Source of the DNA: Anas platyrhynchos
Taxonomy: Eukaryota; Chordata; Aves; Anseriformes; Anatidae
Assembly: GCF_047663525.1 (NCBI RefSeq)
Contig: NC_092589.1
Span: 79,487,501-79,551,500 of the forward strand
Direction of reading: 5' to 3'
DNA length: 64,000 bases
Under the pieces are notes generated by a model. That model had not been told where the DNA came from, made no database searches, and was given only the letters and a program-made list of their open reading frames with translations. Position numbers and translations under genes: made by a program. Below, in pieces: positions 24,281-38,582 of this stretch. Position 1 is the stretch's first letter, and every line of letters starts with the position of its first letter.

Positions 24281-25361
24281 TATGGTGGTTTCACACTTAA
24301 CGTAGCTAAACACCACCACGCTGCTCTCTCATGCTCCTTCCTCAGAAGGCCATGGGGTAGAAAATAGGATGAAAAGTTTGTGGGCTGAGAGGGAGGGGAG
24401 ATCACATATCAATCACCATCGTGCGCAAAACAGACTCAGCATAGGAAGATTACTGAATTTTATTACCTATTACTAACAAGCTAGAGCAGTGAGAAACTGA
24501 AAGAAAACTAAAACCACCTTCCCTTCCCATCCACTCTTTTCTACCTCCTCCCCACAAGAGGTGCAGGGGAATGGGGAATGGGGGCTGCGGTCAGTCCTTA
24601 ACGCTTTGTCCCTGCTACTCCTTCACGGTCACTCTCTGTCCCTGCTCCCCGTGGGGTCCCTCCCATGGGATGCCATCCTTCCCAAACTGATCCTGCAGGG
24701 GCTTCCCACAGGCAGCAGATCTTCAAGAGCTGCTCCAACATGGGTCCGTATTACTGGGTCCATCCCCCAGGAGCAAACTGCTCCAGCATGGGTCCCCCTC
24801 GGGTGGGCGGCAGCTCCCAGCAGACCCTCTGCTCCTGCGTGGGCTCCTCTCACATGGGTTGCAGCTTTGGCCCAGGGCCTGCTCCTGCAGGGGCTCTCCA
24901 TGGGCCTCAGCCTCCTCCAGGCCACATCCACCTGCTCCACTGGGGGCTCCTCCACGGGCTGCAGCGTGGAGATCTGCTCCATGTGGGACCCATGGGTGCA
25001 GGGGGACAGCCTGCTCCACCAGGGGCCTCTCCACAGGCCACAGGGGAACTGCTGCTGTGTGCCTGGAGCACCTCCTGCCCTCCTGCTGCAGTGACCTGGG
25101 GGTCTGCAGGGCTGGTGCTCACTCCTCTCTCCCAGCTGCTGTTGTGCAGCAATTTTTTTTTTTTTTCATTTTTTTTTCCTTCACTCTTCTCTTCCAGAGG
25201 CCTAGCGTCGCTCCCTGGCTCAGCTCTGGCCAGCAGCAGGTTCCTTTGGAGCCCGCTGGAGCTGGCTCTGCTCTGACATGGGGCAGCTGCTGGGCTCTGC
25301 TCACAGAGGCCACCTATACAGCCCGCCTGCTACCAAAATCTTGCCAGGTAAATTCAGTACA
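24281..25361 (-). mobile_element. Solo LTR of an avian ERV (ERVL-like), with 5-bp TSD
   Basis: A GC-rich 1,081-bp block in AT-rich DNA, flanked by a direct 5-bp duplication ATTAG (24276-24280 and 25362-25366). Read on the minus strand it begins TGTACTGAA and ends CCACCATA; the expected terminal CA is mutated to TA. The central part is a run of related units containing 'ctgctcc' and 'catgggtc' that gives open frames of 100-200 codons in several frames, none of them a gene. An AATAAA on the minus strand near 24458 lies about 175 bp before the LTR 3' end, which supports minus as the retroviral sense. There is no gag, pol or env, so this is a recombined solo LTR. The 5-bp duplication fits ERVL or ERV1; the family name is not certain. 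Confidence 0.85.
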
Positions 25362-25366
25362 ATTAG

Positions 25367-28300
25367 TTTTATATAATTTTGGAACCATTTTTTTTTTTTT
25401 TTTTTTTTTTTTTCCCTCAGCATACATGTTTTTAAGCCACATGGAATAACACTGTACTATTTGCAGGATAATCTACATTGTGGTAATGGTATATTCTGCT
25501 AGTGATGTTCCTCAGTGAATAAAATAGAAAGACCTAAAAAGACTGCTCAGCCACAATATTTTGGATAAAGCACTCTGAAGATATTGCTAGTGGGTTCAGA
25601 GACATGCTATAACTGGAAACTGATCTTGACTAAATATCAAAATGGGACGTGATAAATTCTAAGGAAATTAACAAGTAAGCAATCTGAATTGCAGCAATCA
25701 ATTATTCTGCCCATCTTGCCTGCAGTTGTATGAGTGTTTAATATTATGTTGAATTATAGTCCTATTGTAGTCACATAAATTCCATTCTGGAAACAAGTTA
25801 AACAAACATATTTCTACACTCAGAGTCACTTCAAAGTTTATGAGTAGTGTAGGCACAGTTAAATATTGTTGTTCTAAGAATGGGGTAGAAGGGCCTTGTT
25901 ACCTTATTAAGGTTTCTGCTAGAAAAGGGAGGAAGAAGGGTGGGTCAGAGACAGAGGGTAGCTTAAATAGAGATGTCAAAATATGTACCTCTCATTCACA
26001 CTGTGTTAGATATCAGATGGTGTCTTCTTGCTGGTGACAGACTAATCTGGAACAGATTGGAATATTGAATATAAATCCAGCTTAACATAACTAGATTTTT
26101 ATTTTTTTTTTAAATAAGAATCATTTTTCTCTTAACAGGATCTAACCAACTCTAAGGATATCTACATGGAAGCTGTGGTGATGCAGATTTTTTGTACTGA
26201 GTTTTGAGTTTTGATGAAAAAGTCATAAGCTGTTATGACATCAGGGAGTGTTGCACCAGTGCAGTTTTTTTTTTTTGTTTGTTTGTTTTGTTTTATTTAG
26301 TACTGTATTGAAAATCAGAACATAAAGGAATTGTTATATGGTCATAAATACATAAGCATTGCATTTCTGTGTAACTTTTGATTCTTTAAGTTTTAGATCT
26401 ACTAGGTTTCACATTCTTTACTCAAAACAGCAAACAGAACAAAATAAACAGATCAAAACAATGCAACAAAACTGTTACAAATTATTGTAATTTGTAGTCT
26501 TCACAATTTTTGTCTAAAAAGGATAACATTTTAAAAACATTCTCGCCTAGCTGACAAATTCATTTCCTAACATCCTCCTTAAATGTGGAGTGTAAATATA
26601 TGAGATAATAAGTGAATTTGGATGGACTTTGAATCAGTTATGTATGCAAACATGCAAATGCTCCTTTGAATCCTTTCATGCAGGACATCCAAACTGACAT
26701 AATTCACCCATCTCCTATGCTTCTATAAACATATTCAGTACTTGTTGGATTCATTAAAAGAATGTGTCACTAGATTCAAGGAATGTCAGCAGATACTTAT
26801 TAAAAGAAAGAATTTCTTCTGCTTGTTATTTATCTTTCATATCTGTACGAACAGCATTTTGGTCTTGCCTTCTATTTCAATTATACAGAAAATATCATTT
26901 TGGAGAAGAAAAAAATTATATCTCCAAATAGATATCGTGTGGTGCGGAATAATGAATGAACCATTTAATCAAGAGCTACCTCTTCTCCAAATATGTGAAG
27001 GACTCAATTCACTCATACACCATTGAACTCTAGAGGACTTTCATAATAATCAAGGGAGGGAAGGTGGGGCAAAATTGAGATATAAGTTAGTTTCACATTT
27101 TATGCAATATCAGTTGTAGAATTTTGTTTTCATTAAGAATAAATTATCACTAAAAAGGGTAAATTCACAGTGAATATGTGAATGTGAATTGTCAGCATGT
27201 TGTCAAATTGGTCATGCACTGAACTGTAACAGCAATTTCCTGAATGAATTCATAGCTCTTTCAGGGTAACATGATTGCTATCCCCAAGGGAATATGACAA
27301 TACCATTTTGTAGGTGGTGGGTTGTTACGTTGTTCTAGTTCATGAGAAAGACAGGGATCAAGAATCTAAGGAAGGACATTATATTAAATGCTTAAATATG
27401 TACTTAGCTTTAACGACATTTATACTAGTGAAATACGTCCACAGCCATTTTCTGGCACAAGCCGGCATCTAGCCAGGCTAGTCTAGTCAAGTCTATCCTC
27501 CAGAACAGAGTAATCTCATATTAAATGCCTCTTGGCATGAGATGACTCCTGAAATGTGCTAAAGCGATACTGGGATGTAGCAGCTGGCCTGAGGCATAAA
27601 CGGTACCAGGGATCACTCTAACAATTTAATAATATAGATCAGATTACAATGCCTGGGGCATGATGGAAAAAGTGACCTTATATATTCATTTCCCACTGCC
27701 TCTATCTACCTTTGCAGCTATGGCTCATAGTTCTGCTGAAGCCAGATTTCAGGGAGATTTGGGTATTCCCCAGTCACTTGAAGGACCAGCAAGGAGGGCA
27801 GTTCTGTGAGGCCGAAGGCTGTGGGAATACATATACACAAGCAAGGACAAGTCTTATGTTCATGAAAGAGGACTGAGAAAACTGTATCTTCCACTCCTCT
27901 GAGGCTCTCAGAGTCCAGTGCTGGTTCTGGAATTGGTTAACGTTTGAATTTTATAGAGAAATATGGTACTCTGTTGCTTGTGTACCACATACAATGTCAT
28001 GATGCCAACGCAGCGGTGAATTAGCTTTATCCACATGCTTCTGCCTCCGAGGTGTGTAGCTGGCTTGCACATCCCTGGCAGCCTGCTGTTTCTGTGAGCT
28101 AACCCAGGTACAGCCAGATAAGCTTTCAATTAACTCTCACAGCAGACTTGCTATGGGAGAAACGATACCATTAGACAGTGTGCCACCTGCTGCCATATCT
28201 GAGTAGCGTGCCACTGGGATTGCCTGAAGGGTGCACACAGACTGGTAAATGAGAGGGATTTTAGAAGTTGGCCAGTGAATGTGGTGCTGACATTGGTCTC

Positions 28301-28377
28301 CAGGAATGACAAACTGTGGCATCGATAGGTCAGATTTCAGATGCAATCATGGCAAGCTCAGCATGATGCTTCTGTAT
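25367..28377. other. Noncoding spacer, no gene seen
   Basis: Unique DNA, AT-rich apart from a slightly GC-richer patch at 27440-28340 in which no domain, RNA gene or repeat family was recognised. Confidence 0.55.
25388..25413. repeat. Poly(T) run
   Basis: 26 uninterrupted T residues just outside the solo LTR. Confidence 0.9.
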
Positions 28378-28500
28378 GAGGACATAAGAAAGATCAAAGT
28401 TGGCTAGACATGGAGTCCACCTAGCCCAGTGGTCTGTCTCCACAAGCAGATACAATCAGATGCCCATATGTACAGTGCAGTAGGCTTCCTAAAATAGTTT
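28378..28500 (+). mobile_element. Probable old LINE 3'-end fragment
   Basis: The text 'gaggacataagaaagatcaa', then 'gagtccacctagcccagtgg' and 'tctgtctcc', follows the order of a repeat common in sauropsid genomes ('cataagaa ... ccatctagcccagt ... ctgtctcc'), usually classed with CR1/L2 LINE 3' ends. Divergence is high and ends are approximate. Confidence 0.45.
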
Positions 28501-28611
28501 TTCTTTAATGCCTGCTTGGCTGTGTATTTACTTGTGAGCAGCTTGTATTTTAATGAACAGTTGGGGAATGGTTGTTCTTTAGCAAAAACTCTTAGCTGTT
28601 ATTCTAATGTT

Positions 28612-28662
28612 TTCTTTTCTTTTCTACTTTTCTTTTTTTTTCTTTTTTCTCTTTTTTTTTTA
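28612..28662. repeat. T/C-rich low-complexity tract
   Basis: A 50-bp pyrimidine tract of TTTTC-type units and T-runs. Confidence 0.8.
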
Positions 28663-31600
28663 ATATGTGGACATTTGGGAAATACTGTCAATACTGTCTT
28701 TGTAGGTAAGACAAGAAGGGAAATATTGCATGAAAGGAACGTAATGTGATTCTTACAAAATCAAGAGTCTGATGAAGAAGGAGCTTTGTAAATGGATCGA
28801 AAGTGAAGCAGTAGTTGTTTCAGTTTAGAGGCTGGCTTTTGTCTTGTTTCTTCATGGAAGTTGAAAGTTGAGCTTGTGTTTCTCTAAGGATATGAAAATG
28901 GTAGATATTTGTAATGCTTCATGGTAGAAGGAGCTTTGTTTCAGAATGAGATATTAGAGATATTTCCTAAGGATACGAAGCTTAGGAAATGTGATTTACT
29001 AAGTGATTTTACTAGAGATTACTTTCTCCTTTATATGTATCTACCTATGTCTCCCTGTTTAGTGGTATCTTTCAAAATTTATCAGGACATGAGACAATTC
29101 CACAGAATGTTTGTAGATGTGAAGATAGTATGTTCATTGAAATGGGCAACTAGACAGTTCAAACAGTCCTGTAAAGTCTTCCTTCTAGAAGAAAGCCTGA
29201 CTTCTGAATGCAGCCCTCCAGAGACACCAGGGAATCCACAAGAGAGAGCTATTATGAATGTCCTGATTGTGAGAAAAACTTTAATCAGACATCACACCTA
29301 ATTATATGCTAGAGAATCCAGCTACAGGACCTGAATTCATAAAACTAGGCTTCATTTCTTCTTCTGCTAAAGGATCTTAAAAGAATTAAATGTCTATTAA
29401 GGGGATGGAGCTGGTGATGAACTTCACTGAATGACTGCTGTGGAGAGGCATTGTTATGTTTAGGAAATAAATTGAGAATGAGCAGTGTGTTGTCAAGGTA
29501 AAAACTGGTGGTGGAGAGGGATGTTTTGAGGAACTTTTTAAAACCAGAATGTGTTGTGAAGTAAAAGCCACAGAAGTAATTAGCTTCAGAGGAGGTGATA
29601 AAGCTTATTAAGCCTGTTTTCTGTCTTGGAGGGTGTCATATCATACAGTGGAGATATTGCTGCAAGTATTAGAACAATGCAATCAACAGTGCCTTGAAAT
29701 TAATGTTTCTGGACTTCACAAGCAATTTCAATTATATTATGCTAATATGTTAAAATAGGAAAACAAAAGTTATGTAAGGTTTTTAGATAATATTGGGGTG
29801 CTGAGCTGGTAAATGAATGAAGGGAATTCTCCTGTAGTGGGAAGGGACTGAGAAACAGTTAAGGGAGGAGAATTGGGAAATGCCCTCAAGCTGAAGCAAT
29901 CTGCTATTGGGAGAGCAATAAAAAATCACTATAAGGCCAGAGACATCTCCAATAAAGGGCTCTTTGGGGAGGGGGCTGGAAGAGAGATGGAAAATGGATC
30001 AATCATTTTAGAGAAGTACTTTTGAAGCTGGTACTACCAAGCATCTCAAATACTGTATAGAAGTCTAGTCACTCATATTCAGGAAGGATAAATTGCTCTT
30101 GGCAGATAAAAATATCAGGGCATAGCAAAACTGTGATGTGAAAAGCAAAAGGAACTGCAAACTGAAAGCAGAGAAGGGATGCAACACTAAGAAAACACAT
30201 CTTGAAGGTAAATTTAAGGGAGGAAGAAAACATTTTTTTCTCTTTTAAGCTGAAGAGCAGTGCTGTCACAAGATAAGATGGGCTTCAGTGAGGAGGAATA
30301 CATTAACTATTGAAGTGCCATGATTCTAAGCAGCAAAACTGCTTCCTGAGTAATTTTAAGGTAAGGTATGAAAAGATTATGCTCAAGTTACTGAGAATGG
30401 CTGGTTCTGGGCATTCTGTCTCAAAATGTATCCTTTCCAGTCCTGTAGTAAATCTCAACTATCAAGTTGGCATTAACAGATTGTCAGAAAAAAAAAAAAG
30501 ACGGGGCTACAGGGTAGAAAAGTAATGGGAAGGGAGAAAGGAGCTATCTCTTCAGTGGGGATATCAGCATTAAATGGTTTCCAAAATATCTAAATGTTTC
30601 ACTCAAGACAAGCTATATTTGCTTTTCCTGAGAGATTAAGAGAAAAATCTCTTTGTTAATGACACCTTTATTAATGATGTGGTCAGCTGTAGTCAATTGC
30701 TTTGTAAAGGTATGTTCACCACAAGGAGAGGCTCCCATGTAACTTAGTCACAGATTTCATTACAGGATTAAGAAATACAGAAAATCACCTAAGGCTGTTT
30801 TTCTTCCATTAGGAGAAAAAAATACTAATCTTGAGGGAGAAGTCTAAAGCTTTCCTGGATGGAGGGGTGTAGCAGATCCCTTTCAGAAGTTCAATGGCTC
30901 CAGGTGAGCTTGCTCAGGTGCTGGGAGTGGTGTGGGCAGGTGGTTACATTGGTATGTATGCGTACTGTGCTGTACAATAGCTGAGCTAGTTCCTCCTGCA
31001 CTGTGATAGCAGACAGCCTGACTACCTGAAGTGGACTATGTCATTCGTAAACTCTGCTTCAGTTCTTGTAGGAGAATGAAAACATGAGGATTTACACAAG
31101 ACACCAGTTTGTCTGGAAATTAAAGGCCCCAATTTTGCTAACACTTGTGCAGATGGTTTTCTTAAGTATGGAAGGAGTCTTATAGCCTTTTATGTCTACA
31201 AATTGCATTATCAAGGAAAAACAGCTTTAAAAATGCTGAAGGGTCAGATCTATTTCATTAACTCTTTGATCTCCTTGGTTGAATGGAAGATTGGAAAAAG
31301 CAAGAGTTATCATTATTATCATTATGGTGCACATTTCTGCATATTTTTTTTTTTTTTTTTTTGCTGATAAGAAAGAACTCGTGAGCTGTGTTTTCATTTG
31401 TAAGTACATTTTTGAGCCTTATAAAAACAAGGTAGAAGATCTCTGTCTTGCTATACAATATGTTTATCTGTGAAAAGCATTCATCTCAAACACAAACTAA
31501 AATTTAATGCATCAGAGACATGTAAAATCACTACAAAGATTAAAGATTTGGTTCTGTAATTTTTGTAAGAGGTTCTGAATGATAATATTAAGTGCCACTG

Positions 31601-34600
31601 CTTTCAGAGCTAGTGGAAAAGAGCATGCTCTTTAATATCAAACAAACAGAAGATAAAAGATTTTTTTCAGACATCCAACATGAAAGACATAAAAATAAAA
31701 TAAAATAAAAAAAGATGAAGCTGCACTTTTGAACATTCTCTCATTGACCCAGATCTTGTATGGCCAGTGGGTGTCCTGCAGGATTAAGCCTGCCTCAGAC
31801 CTCACCAGGCAGTGCCATCCAGCTCTCAGGAAAGCCTGGAGATGCATGTATTCTTCATCTTGCTAGACAGCTTGTCTGGGGCACTGGAGAGCTCCGTGGG
31901 TCCGCATGGTGATCTGTGCTAGCCAGAAGCAAGGACACTAGGTGCAGACTCAAGGATTGTGCTGAGACAGAGTTGATAAATGGTGCTGGACATGAGATGG
32001 GGCTGTGCAGGTGGATTTTGCTGTAGTAAATTGTACGGTATGTCTACCTGTATTTGATTTTTATTTTTCAATTAATCATGAAATCTCAGATAACATCTGA
32101 CCGCATGGTTATCCTGTGATATTGCTCAGTCCCCTTCGTATTGCTTTCTGGCTTTGAGCTCAGGACTGGGTCTGGTACAATACAACCACATGACAGCTTG
32201 GAGCAACATTGAAATAAAAGGTTTCAAGGGTAAAATTGCCATTCTGGATGTGATTGACACATCCAGTTGATTGCATTACAATATATTTGGTTGACAAGCA
32301 GAACCAATTAAAAAGTACCTGATTGCCCACGTACCTTGTTAGATTTCATCTCAGTGCACTTATCAGTGAATTACATCTAATTTAATGACAATGAGGGGGC
32401 AGTGGTGTAGGAGTATAGGGCTCACTAGTTCAAGTGTACAGGGGCTTGAATTATTCTAGCTGGAAGTAAATATTATTATTATTTCTTTCTTCTGTCAAAA
32501 TAGACAGAATGCAAAAATATAGATTCAGTGCAGAAGGGGAGGGCATGATATGGCTGAGGAAACCAAGTTGACATAAGATGGAGACAGTGTCAACAAATGC
32601 CAGAAACTGTGATGGTGCTGGAAAACAAGAGTGAACAGCTTAAAAAGCAAAGTGAACTTTGTACCTTGAAAGAATGTGTCTGAAAGATGGCAATGAACTA
32701 TTAGATGATTGCTCCTATTGCAGGAATAACATGATTGTGGTGTATCAGAGATTCTGTGACTATATAGAAATTATTTTGAAACCTTTTGCAACAACTTTTC
32801 CATTTTGATTAACCACAGCCCACTGAGTATGTGTTCTTCACACATGACAGAATTCAGATGACAGAGGCCAAGTGAAGAATGAAAATGCTGTTGATGACAT
32901 TTTCCTCATTCAAGAATCCTGTCATTGAAAAACAGCCTCTTTGGGGAAAAAGAAACATCTCATAAAAATGTTGAAATTAGTGTGGAGTTTCTCAAATTAG
33001 TCTTAATATTATTTAGTTATTATGGAAATATTAATATTATTTTAAGATTTGAATTAAAAGCAAAAATTTTGAGAATACTTTTGATCTTTCATAAATATAA
33101 ATTAGAACATTATAAAAAACTAATTTTTACTGAAAAAATGGAACCTTATAATTTTTCACCTTTCAACACAGGCAACTATTTTCTTCTTCCTTGTACATCA
33201 AAATTAATTGTAATAAAATTATAATCGAACTGCTAGATAATGCATTATTTTTTAATGTGATCTTAGGCAGGACTGAAGATAAAGACCCACAGAGTAGGTG
33301 AGATGAGTTGCTCTCAGACTCCTTTTACTTTGTTTAACTTGTGACTCTTTCTCATGTAGTGGGAACTTATTTATTGCACCTCTACACACCTACATGTAGG
33401 CATCTGCTCTGAGATATCTTAAGCTACAACCAGGTCTTTTGCCTAAAGGCTTGTTATCCTATCCAAAAGCTTCATTGGAATTAAAATATGTGTTGAGAAA
33501 ATATTAGACTTGGAAGGAAGCTGCTATTTTAGTTAGTGAGAATTGACATGGGGTATTTTGTAATGTGGTGTGTCAGGGTGCAACCAGCTGATAGACTAAG
33601 AAGTGCTGTAACTATTTGTCTGTCTCTAACTTCTATATCAGCTTTGCTGAGAGGTGCTAGCCTGTTCTCAGACTCACACTGGCTTCATGTTCAGTTCCGT
33701 GCACTGTTTTGTGCCAAAGTACCAGCCTGCATAAAGCTAAAGTGGGGTTATTGCTGGTTTTACTGAATGAGGAAGTTGTGCCCATAGCAGCTTTATCACT
33801 CATAGATATGGTTTCAGCTTCTGGAACCCTAATGCTGGCAGTGCTAGAAACCTGCACAACTTCTGTGCACAACTTCTGGCTTTCACTTCAGGGATATGCT
33901 TCTAGAGGCAGATCAAAAAGTCAGTTGCTTCTGACCCGGTTTTCTAAGCATGTAAGGCTTTATGTCCAATAAGTTGGTGTATCCAGAAGGAGTTTGTATT
34001 TGAGAGGGAGAATGAAATGGATCATTTGAGAAAAAAAAAAAAAAAAGTTCTGTTTTAAAGGCAGAAGGTTGTATTAGCTGTCTTAGCCTGACTTTTTGAT
34101 ATGGCTTTTGAATGTAAGAAGAGGAAATGAGAAGGAGTGAATAATGAAATGTGACAGGGATTTCTTTCCCATGTACTATTAAAAAAAAAAAAAGCCTCTG
34201 CATTTTTTATGGGTAAGTTGAAGATAATGATAATTCTGGTTTGAGCAAATGACATAAATGTAAGAAACTTTTAAAGAATGTATCCAAGTTAGTGAAGCTT
34301 TAGCTCACGTGGAAAGCAAATTACCCAGCTAATGGGAGGGAGAAGGATTTTTGAACACCCTAACCAATTCTACAAGTTGCACTGTAGCCAAAAATAATAT
34401 TCTGCCCTGCTTCTGTTATCATGGGGACCAAATACTCTGTTCTTTTGGGAATGCTGCATTAGTTAGTACAGTTATTTGACTGACATCATCAAAAGCGAGG
34501 CAAAGTAACTTCAACAGTAGTACCATAATGATTTAGCTATGTTGCTTACTGTACACAGGAAAGTCAAACAAGAGTCCACATGAATTCATTCTGACTCTGA

Positions 34601-37600
34601 CCACTTGCAAGGATTTTGTGTGTAACAGCTTAAAAAAAGGCAAAATACTGTTTGTGAAATCTCAGTCAGAGTCATGGGAATGACTAGCAACAATCAACAA
34701 TCTTTAGATCCGGCTCTTGTTGAGAACTACAAAAAGAAAAAAAATGGCATTAGACCTACAAAATAATGATCAAAGACTGTAGTACACTTAGAATGTTTTC
34801 TTTTATTTTAAATATACCTATTACAATAATTTGTTAGGCTTATATAGAGCACTATTATTTACATAATTCAGTGTTTATCCTTTGGGGTGAATTCCAGTGC
34901 TCAATAAATAAGAGTCAGTGAGCTGCTTGTTAACCATGTCAGGATCAGAGTTCAGAAAGATTAATTTCACATAAATGATGAAAGTCCTTGAAATGGTTAC
35001 AGTTACCTATGGTTTCATACAGTAGGTATCTTCTGACTGCAGTCAAATTGTGTTTAAAATTCTGACCATAGTTATACATAATTAGAACAAAGATTAACAA
35101 CAACATCAAATTAAAAATATACGGAAAAACATCAGTGGTTAAACCTCTACATTTTTCAGATGCATCTCAGGGTGACGATATTGTTCGAAGGTAACAAAGA
35201 AACAGTTTGGTAGAATTCCTGTTATAAAACATCATGGGGCAAAATATACAGTCACTAACAAATAAAAAATACAGCTTTTTACAATATTTCCTTTTGACAT
35301 GGCATCTTAAAATGTGCCTGCAGATAAGAATGGTTTTCATTCTTTTATTAAAATTAAGTTTTCCATAGTTACTATTTCTTACACATGAATTATGCATTAT
35401 GTATGCTATTTAAAACATATAAAAGATTAAGTTGTCAGTACAAGAAATATTATTAGTTGAGAACATGAATAAAGGGTTCATATCAGATCCCATTCAATGT
35501 TATGTGTGTAAGCTCAAATAAACAAGAAAGGAACTTTGGTCCTGATCTTTCACTAGGAGAGTAAATGTCCCATGTTTCTACATAGAGAACTTACTATCTT
35601 TACAGAGATTGTGCCAGTCCTGAGTGCAATCCCATGATCCGTGCCCAAAGTGGGTTTGAATCAGGACAAGCAGCTTTAGGGTTTTTCTCCTAATTCTTGT
35701 CAATATGTTTTGGAGGTCAAGTCTATGGCACATCATGCAAGTGGCTGAATATCTATGACATTCAGCTATGGCACCCAGTATTGTTTCTCCAACAGAGAGA
35801 AAGATAGGGAAATGCAGCTCATAACTACCAGGCATTTATCCTAGCAAATGTAGCATTATCATCATTATCATGGACCAAAAACCATTGTTTATTGACAGTA
35901 TGCCTGTTTGTTCAACAAAACATTTTGAATTTCAGCAGCATTATAGCTTTGCAGAGAATAGTTTCTGAAGTACCTTGTTACAGTTTTGAACATCTGGCAC
36001 ATTTAAGACACCCACCCAGCTATTTAAACAATATTTTAAAGCAAAATTAATGTTTGATATAAAATAACAGTTGTGTTGTAAATGTGGAAAAATAGCCTAC
36101 AAAAAATAAGTATAAAAGTGATATCAGATTTATGAATATGTTTCATATATAAACAAGTCCAGGTGACTAGTCTGTGTGTTAGAAATGGCCCTTGACAGGC
36201 TGTGTCACAACAGTACATCACATTTTTCACAGTTTACATTAACACAGTTAGATTCACTATATGATGACACCTTATATAAGAAAAATAGTATTTTACAAAC
36301 TATACATTTGGCATCTATTTTTAGATTTTTTTTCTGTTTCTTTGTCAGTTCCTTTTTTTTTTCTTTTTCCCTCTTTTTTTTTTTTATTTTCTTATAAAAT
36401 AGTGCAAAATTACAGTGCATTAATAGAAGATTTTGCAAATCCTAATAAAAAGACATACATAACTTTTTATTTTATTTTTAAATTATTATTATTATTATTC
36501 ACTGGAAGCAGTTTGGCACATTAGAATTTTGTATAGATGGAAAATCTTCTCATTTTGTTGTCTTCAGGATATCCACTGAATCCTTGAAACATTAACCTGC
36601 ACCAAGGGAGTTAACTTTCCATACTTTTTAATCTCATTTAACATATGCATTACAAAAGGAAACAGCAAAGGAAAATACAGATTTTGTGGTTAAATTATTT
36701 ACCGAACAGCATACATATATCAGACTGGCTTTTCATACCATGTTATAAGGAAAAGGAATATTTTCATTTGGTGACAGCTAAGTGGTTAGTTACAGCTTCA
36801 AGGCTCTATAGGAAATTTATCCCAATTTCAAAGCATTAGTTTATGGTATATCTTTCACATTTTGCTGTCGTGCATGTCCTTGTATATAGATCCAAACTGT
36901 CTGTATCAAGTCAGGGGAACAGGGTTTCATGAAAGCCTGTTTTATGCTGGACTAATTCATATATAGAATAACCAACAATTGCTTTCCCTGCCAATTTGCA
37001 ATGATTAGATTATTTTTTTTTTTACTAATTATTTACTTAGGAATGTTAATGAAGAGTTCCCCCAGGTATGAATACTTCATTTGTACAGACAAGCACTATA
37101 CTTCAAAGAAATGCCAATACTCTTGAAGACAACAGAGACTTCTGTGTAATCACAAACAGGTGTGGTGCAGGCTGCAGGACTGGGAGCACCCTAGGTCACT
37201 CTGTGCACTGAGAAATGCACAAAGATGTCATATGAGTTCAGTTCACATGACTTCAGTTCTTTACCTCCTTAGCTAAAAGTAGGAATGAGAAGCCTGGTCG
37301 AGATCATAGTATCACCTGCTAGAGGTTCCCAAATAGCCACCTGCACCAACCTACTCATAATTCAGGCAATTAACCCAGAGGTGAAAGGCTCTGACATGTG
37401 ACCAAATCTCTGAACTCTTCACTGCACAGAAACTATTGGGTTCAGTAAATTGCATGGGGAATATGGCAACATAAAGGTTTCTCAATTAAATAGCTTTCCA
37501 ATAGAGTAATTAAGTGACTTTTTCCAATACAAAAACCACAGGATGATGTCTCTAGGACTAATTATTTCTCATGAGTTTATGGTTTTATTATCTGTATCAC

Positions 37601-37840
37601 TCTGTGGCATTTGTGCCATGAATTAAAATTACTACTGCATGGTTTATTTAATCAATTTCTTGGCATTCCTGTACTTTTTATGAACATATCTAACCAGTAT
37701 GAATGTTACACTGATTCTTTGAAGTTAGAATGGGCTGTAGCACTAGAACCATTTATTCATATATTATAAGGAAAACATCCACAAATAAGAAGGTTGCTTT
37801 TTACCCCAGCCATTCCACTCTGGGCTCATCCTGTATGAAT

Positions 37841-37873
37841 GTTTGGGAATGTCCCATTTGGGAATGTCCCATA
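37841..37873. repeat. 16-bp tandem duplication
   Basis: The unit TTTGGGAATGTCCCAT occurs twice head to tail. The unit itself contains the short palindrome GGGA-ATG-TCCC. Confidence 0.8.
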
Positions 37874-38457
37874 TCAGCTACTGACTTCGGTGGAATATTT
37901 GCCTGAGCAAGGAGTAAAAGATGAAGCTTAAACAACCATTTTGAATGAATTGTATTTGTATTGATTGTGGTCTAACATCCAAAAAAAACACTTATATCAG
38001 AAAAACAAAACAACAAACAAGAAAGTAGAATTGTCACCCATTGTTAATAAGAATACCCACCAACTGTTAGATAAACAAGTACTTCACCTAGATTCTCTTC
38101 TCAATAATTTACTGGTTTGGATGAAGGAAGCACTTGAATATTTGACTAACTTCCACCATTAGATTTAAAGAGGTCAGAAGCCTCCCTGTGTGCGCAGACA
38201 CACTTGTGTTCTCTGTCTCTCCCAGGCTGTCGACCTCTAGTTCCTAAAACTCTAGTTTAGTATAAATCAGTAGTCCAATTAATTTACTTACAACTCAGTT
38301 GTTTCTGGTTGTATGCTTCTCTAAGATGAAGAATGCAAACATTTCCTCAACAGTGGGAATAAAACCATGTGCTGTTTTTCAATTATATGCCTTTTCTTAT
38401 CCTCAGAAAGAAAATAAGAAGTAAATCAGGGGTTCACATTTAGATGTTCAAATAGCA

Positions 38458-38582
38458 TTTGGACAATACTCTTAGATACATGGTTTAACTCCTAGGTTGC
38501 CCTGTGTGGAGTCAGGAGTTGGACTTGATGATCTTCATGGGTCCCTACCAACTCAGGATATTCTATGATTGTTCTATGATTA
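38458..38582 (+). mobile_element. CR1 LINE 3'-end fragment
   Basis: About 125 bp of CR1 3' end: 'ttggacaatactcttagata', 'ccctgtgtggagtcaggagt', 'tggacttgatgatcttcatg', then two TTCTATGATT tail units. It lies antisense to FUT9, in that gene's downstream flank or distal 3' UTR. Confidence 0.85.

Larger units (their letters stand above)
28501..38457. other. Noncoding intergenic DNA, no gene seen
   Basis: Nearly 10 kb of unique AT-rich sequence. The largest open frame (28921-29301 plus, 126 codons) has no recognisable domain. Simple T-rich or A-rich tracts occur at 28612-28662, 31345-31362, 34030-34046, 34181-34193 and 36350-36386, and short ATT/ATC repeats near 31306 and 36485. The part from about 34800 upward could belong to a very long FUT9 3' UTR on the minus strand, but no exon boundary or decisive poly(A) site can be assigned by reading. 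Confidence 0.55.

Noticed and set aside
24561..25449. Overlapping open frames of 100-203 codons on both strands
   Set aside because: They lie in the GC-rich, internally repetitive solo LTR. Several frames are open at once, and none has a domain or codon pattern of a real protein.
28921..29301. 126-codon plus-strand open frame, one of the longer frames outside FUT9 and the repeats
   Set aside because: No recognisable domain, no splice or promoter support, and composition like the AT-rich flank; compatible with chance.
37841..37873. Possible palindromic protein-binding site (GGGA-ATG-TCCC twice)
   Set aside because: Explained by one 16-bp tandem duplication; no other evidence of function.
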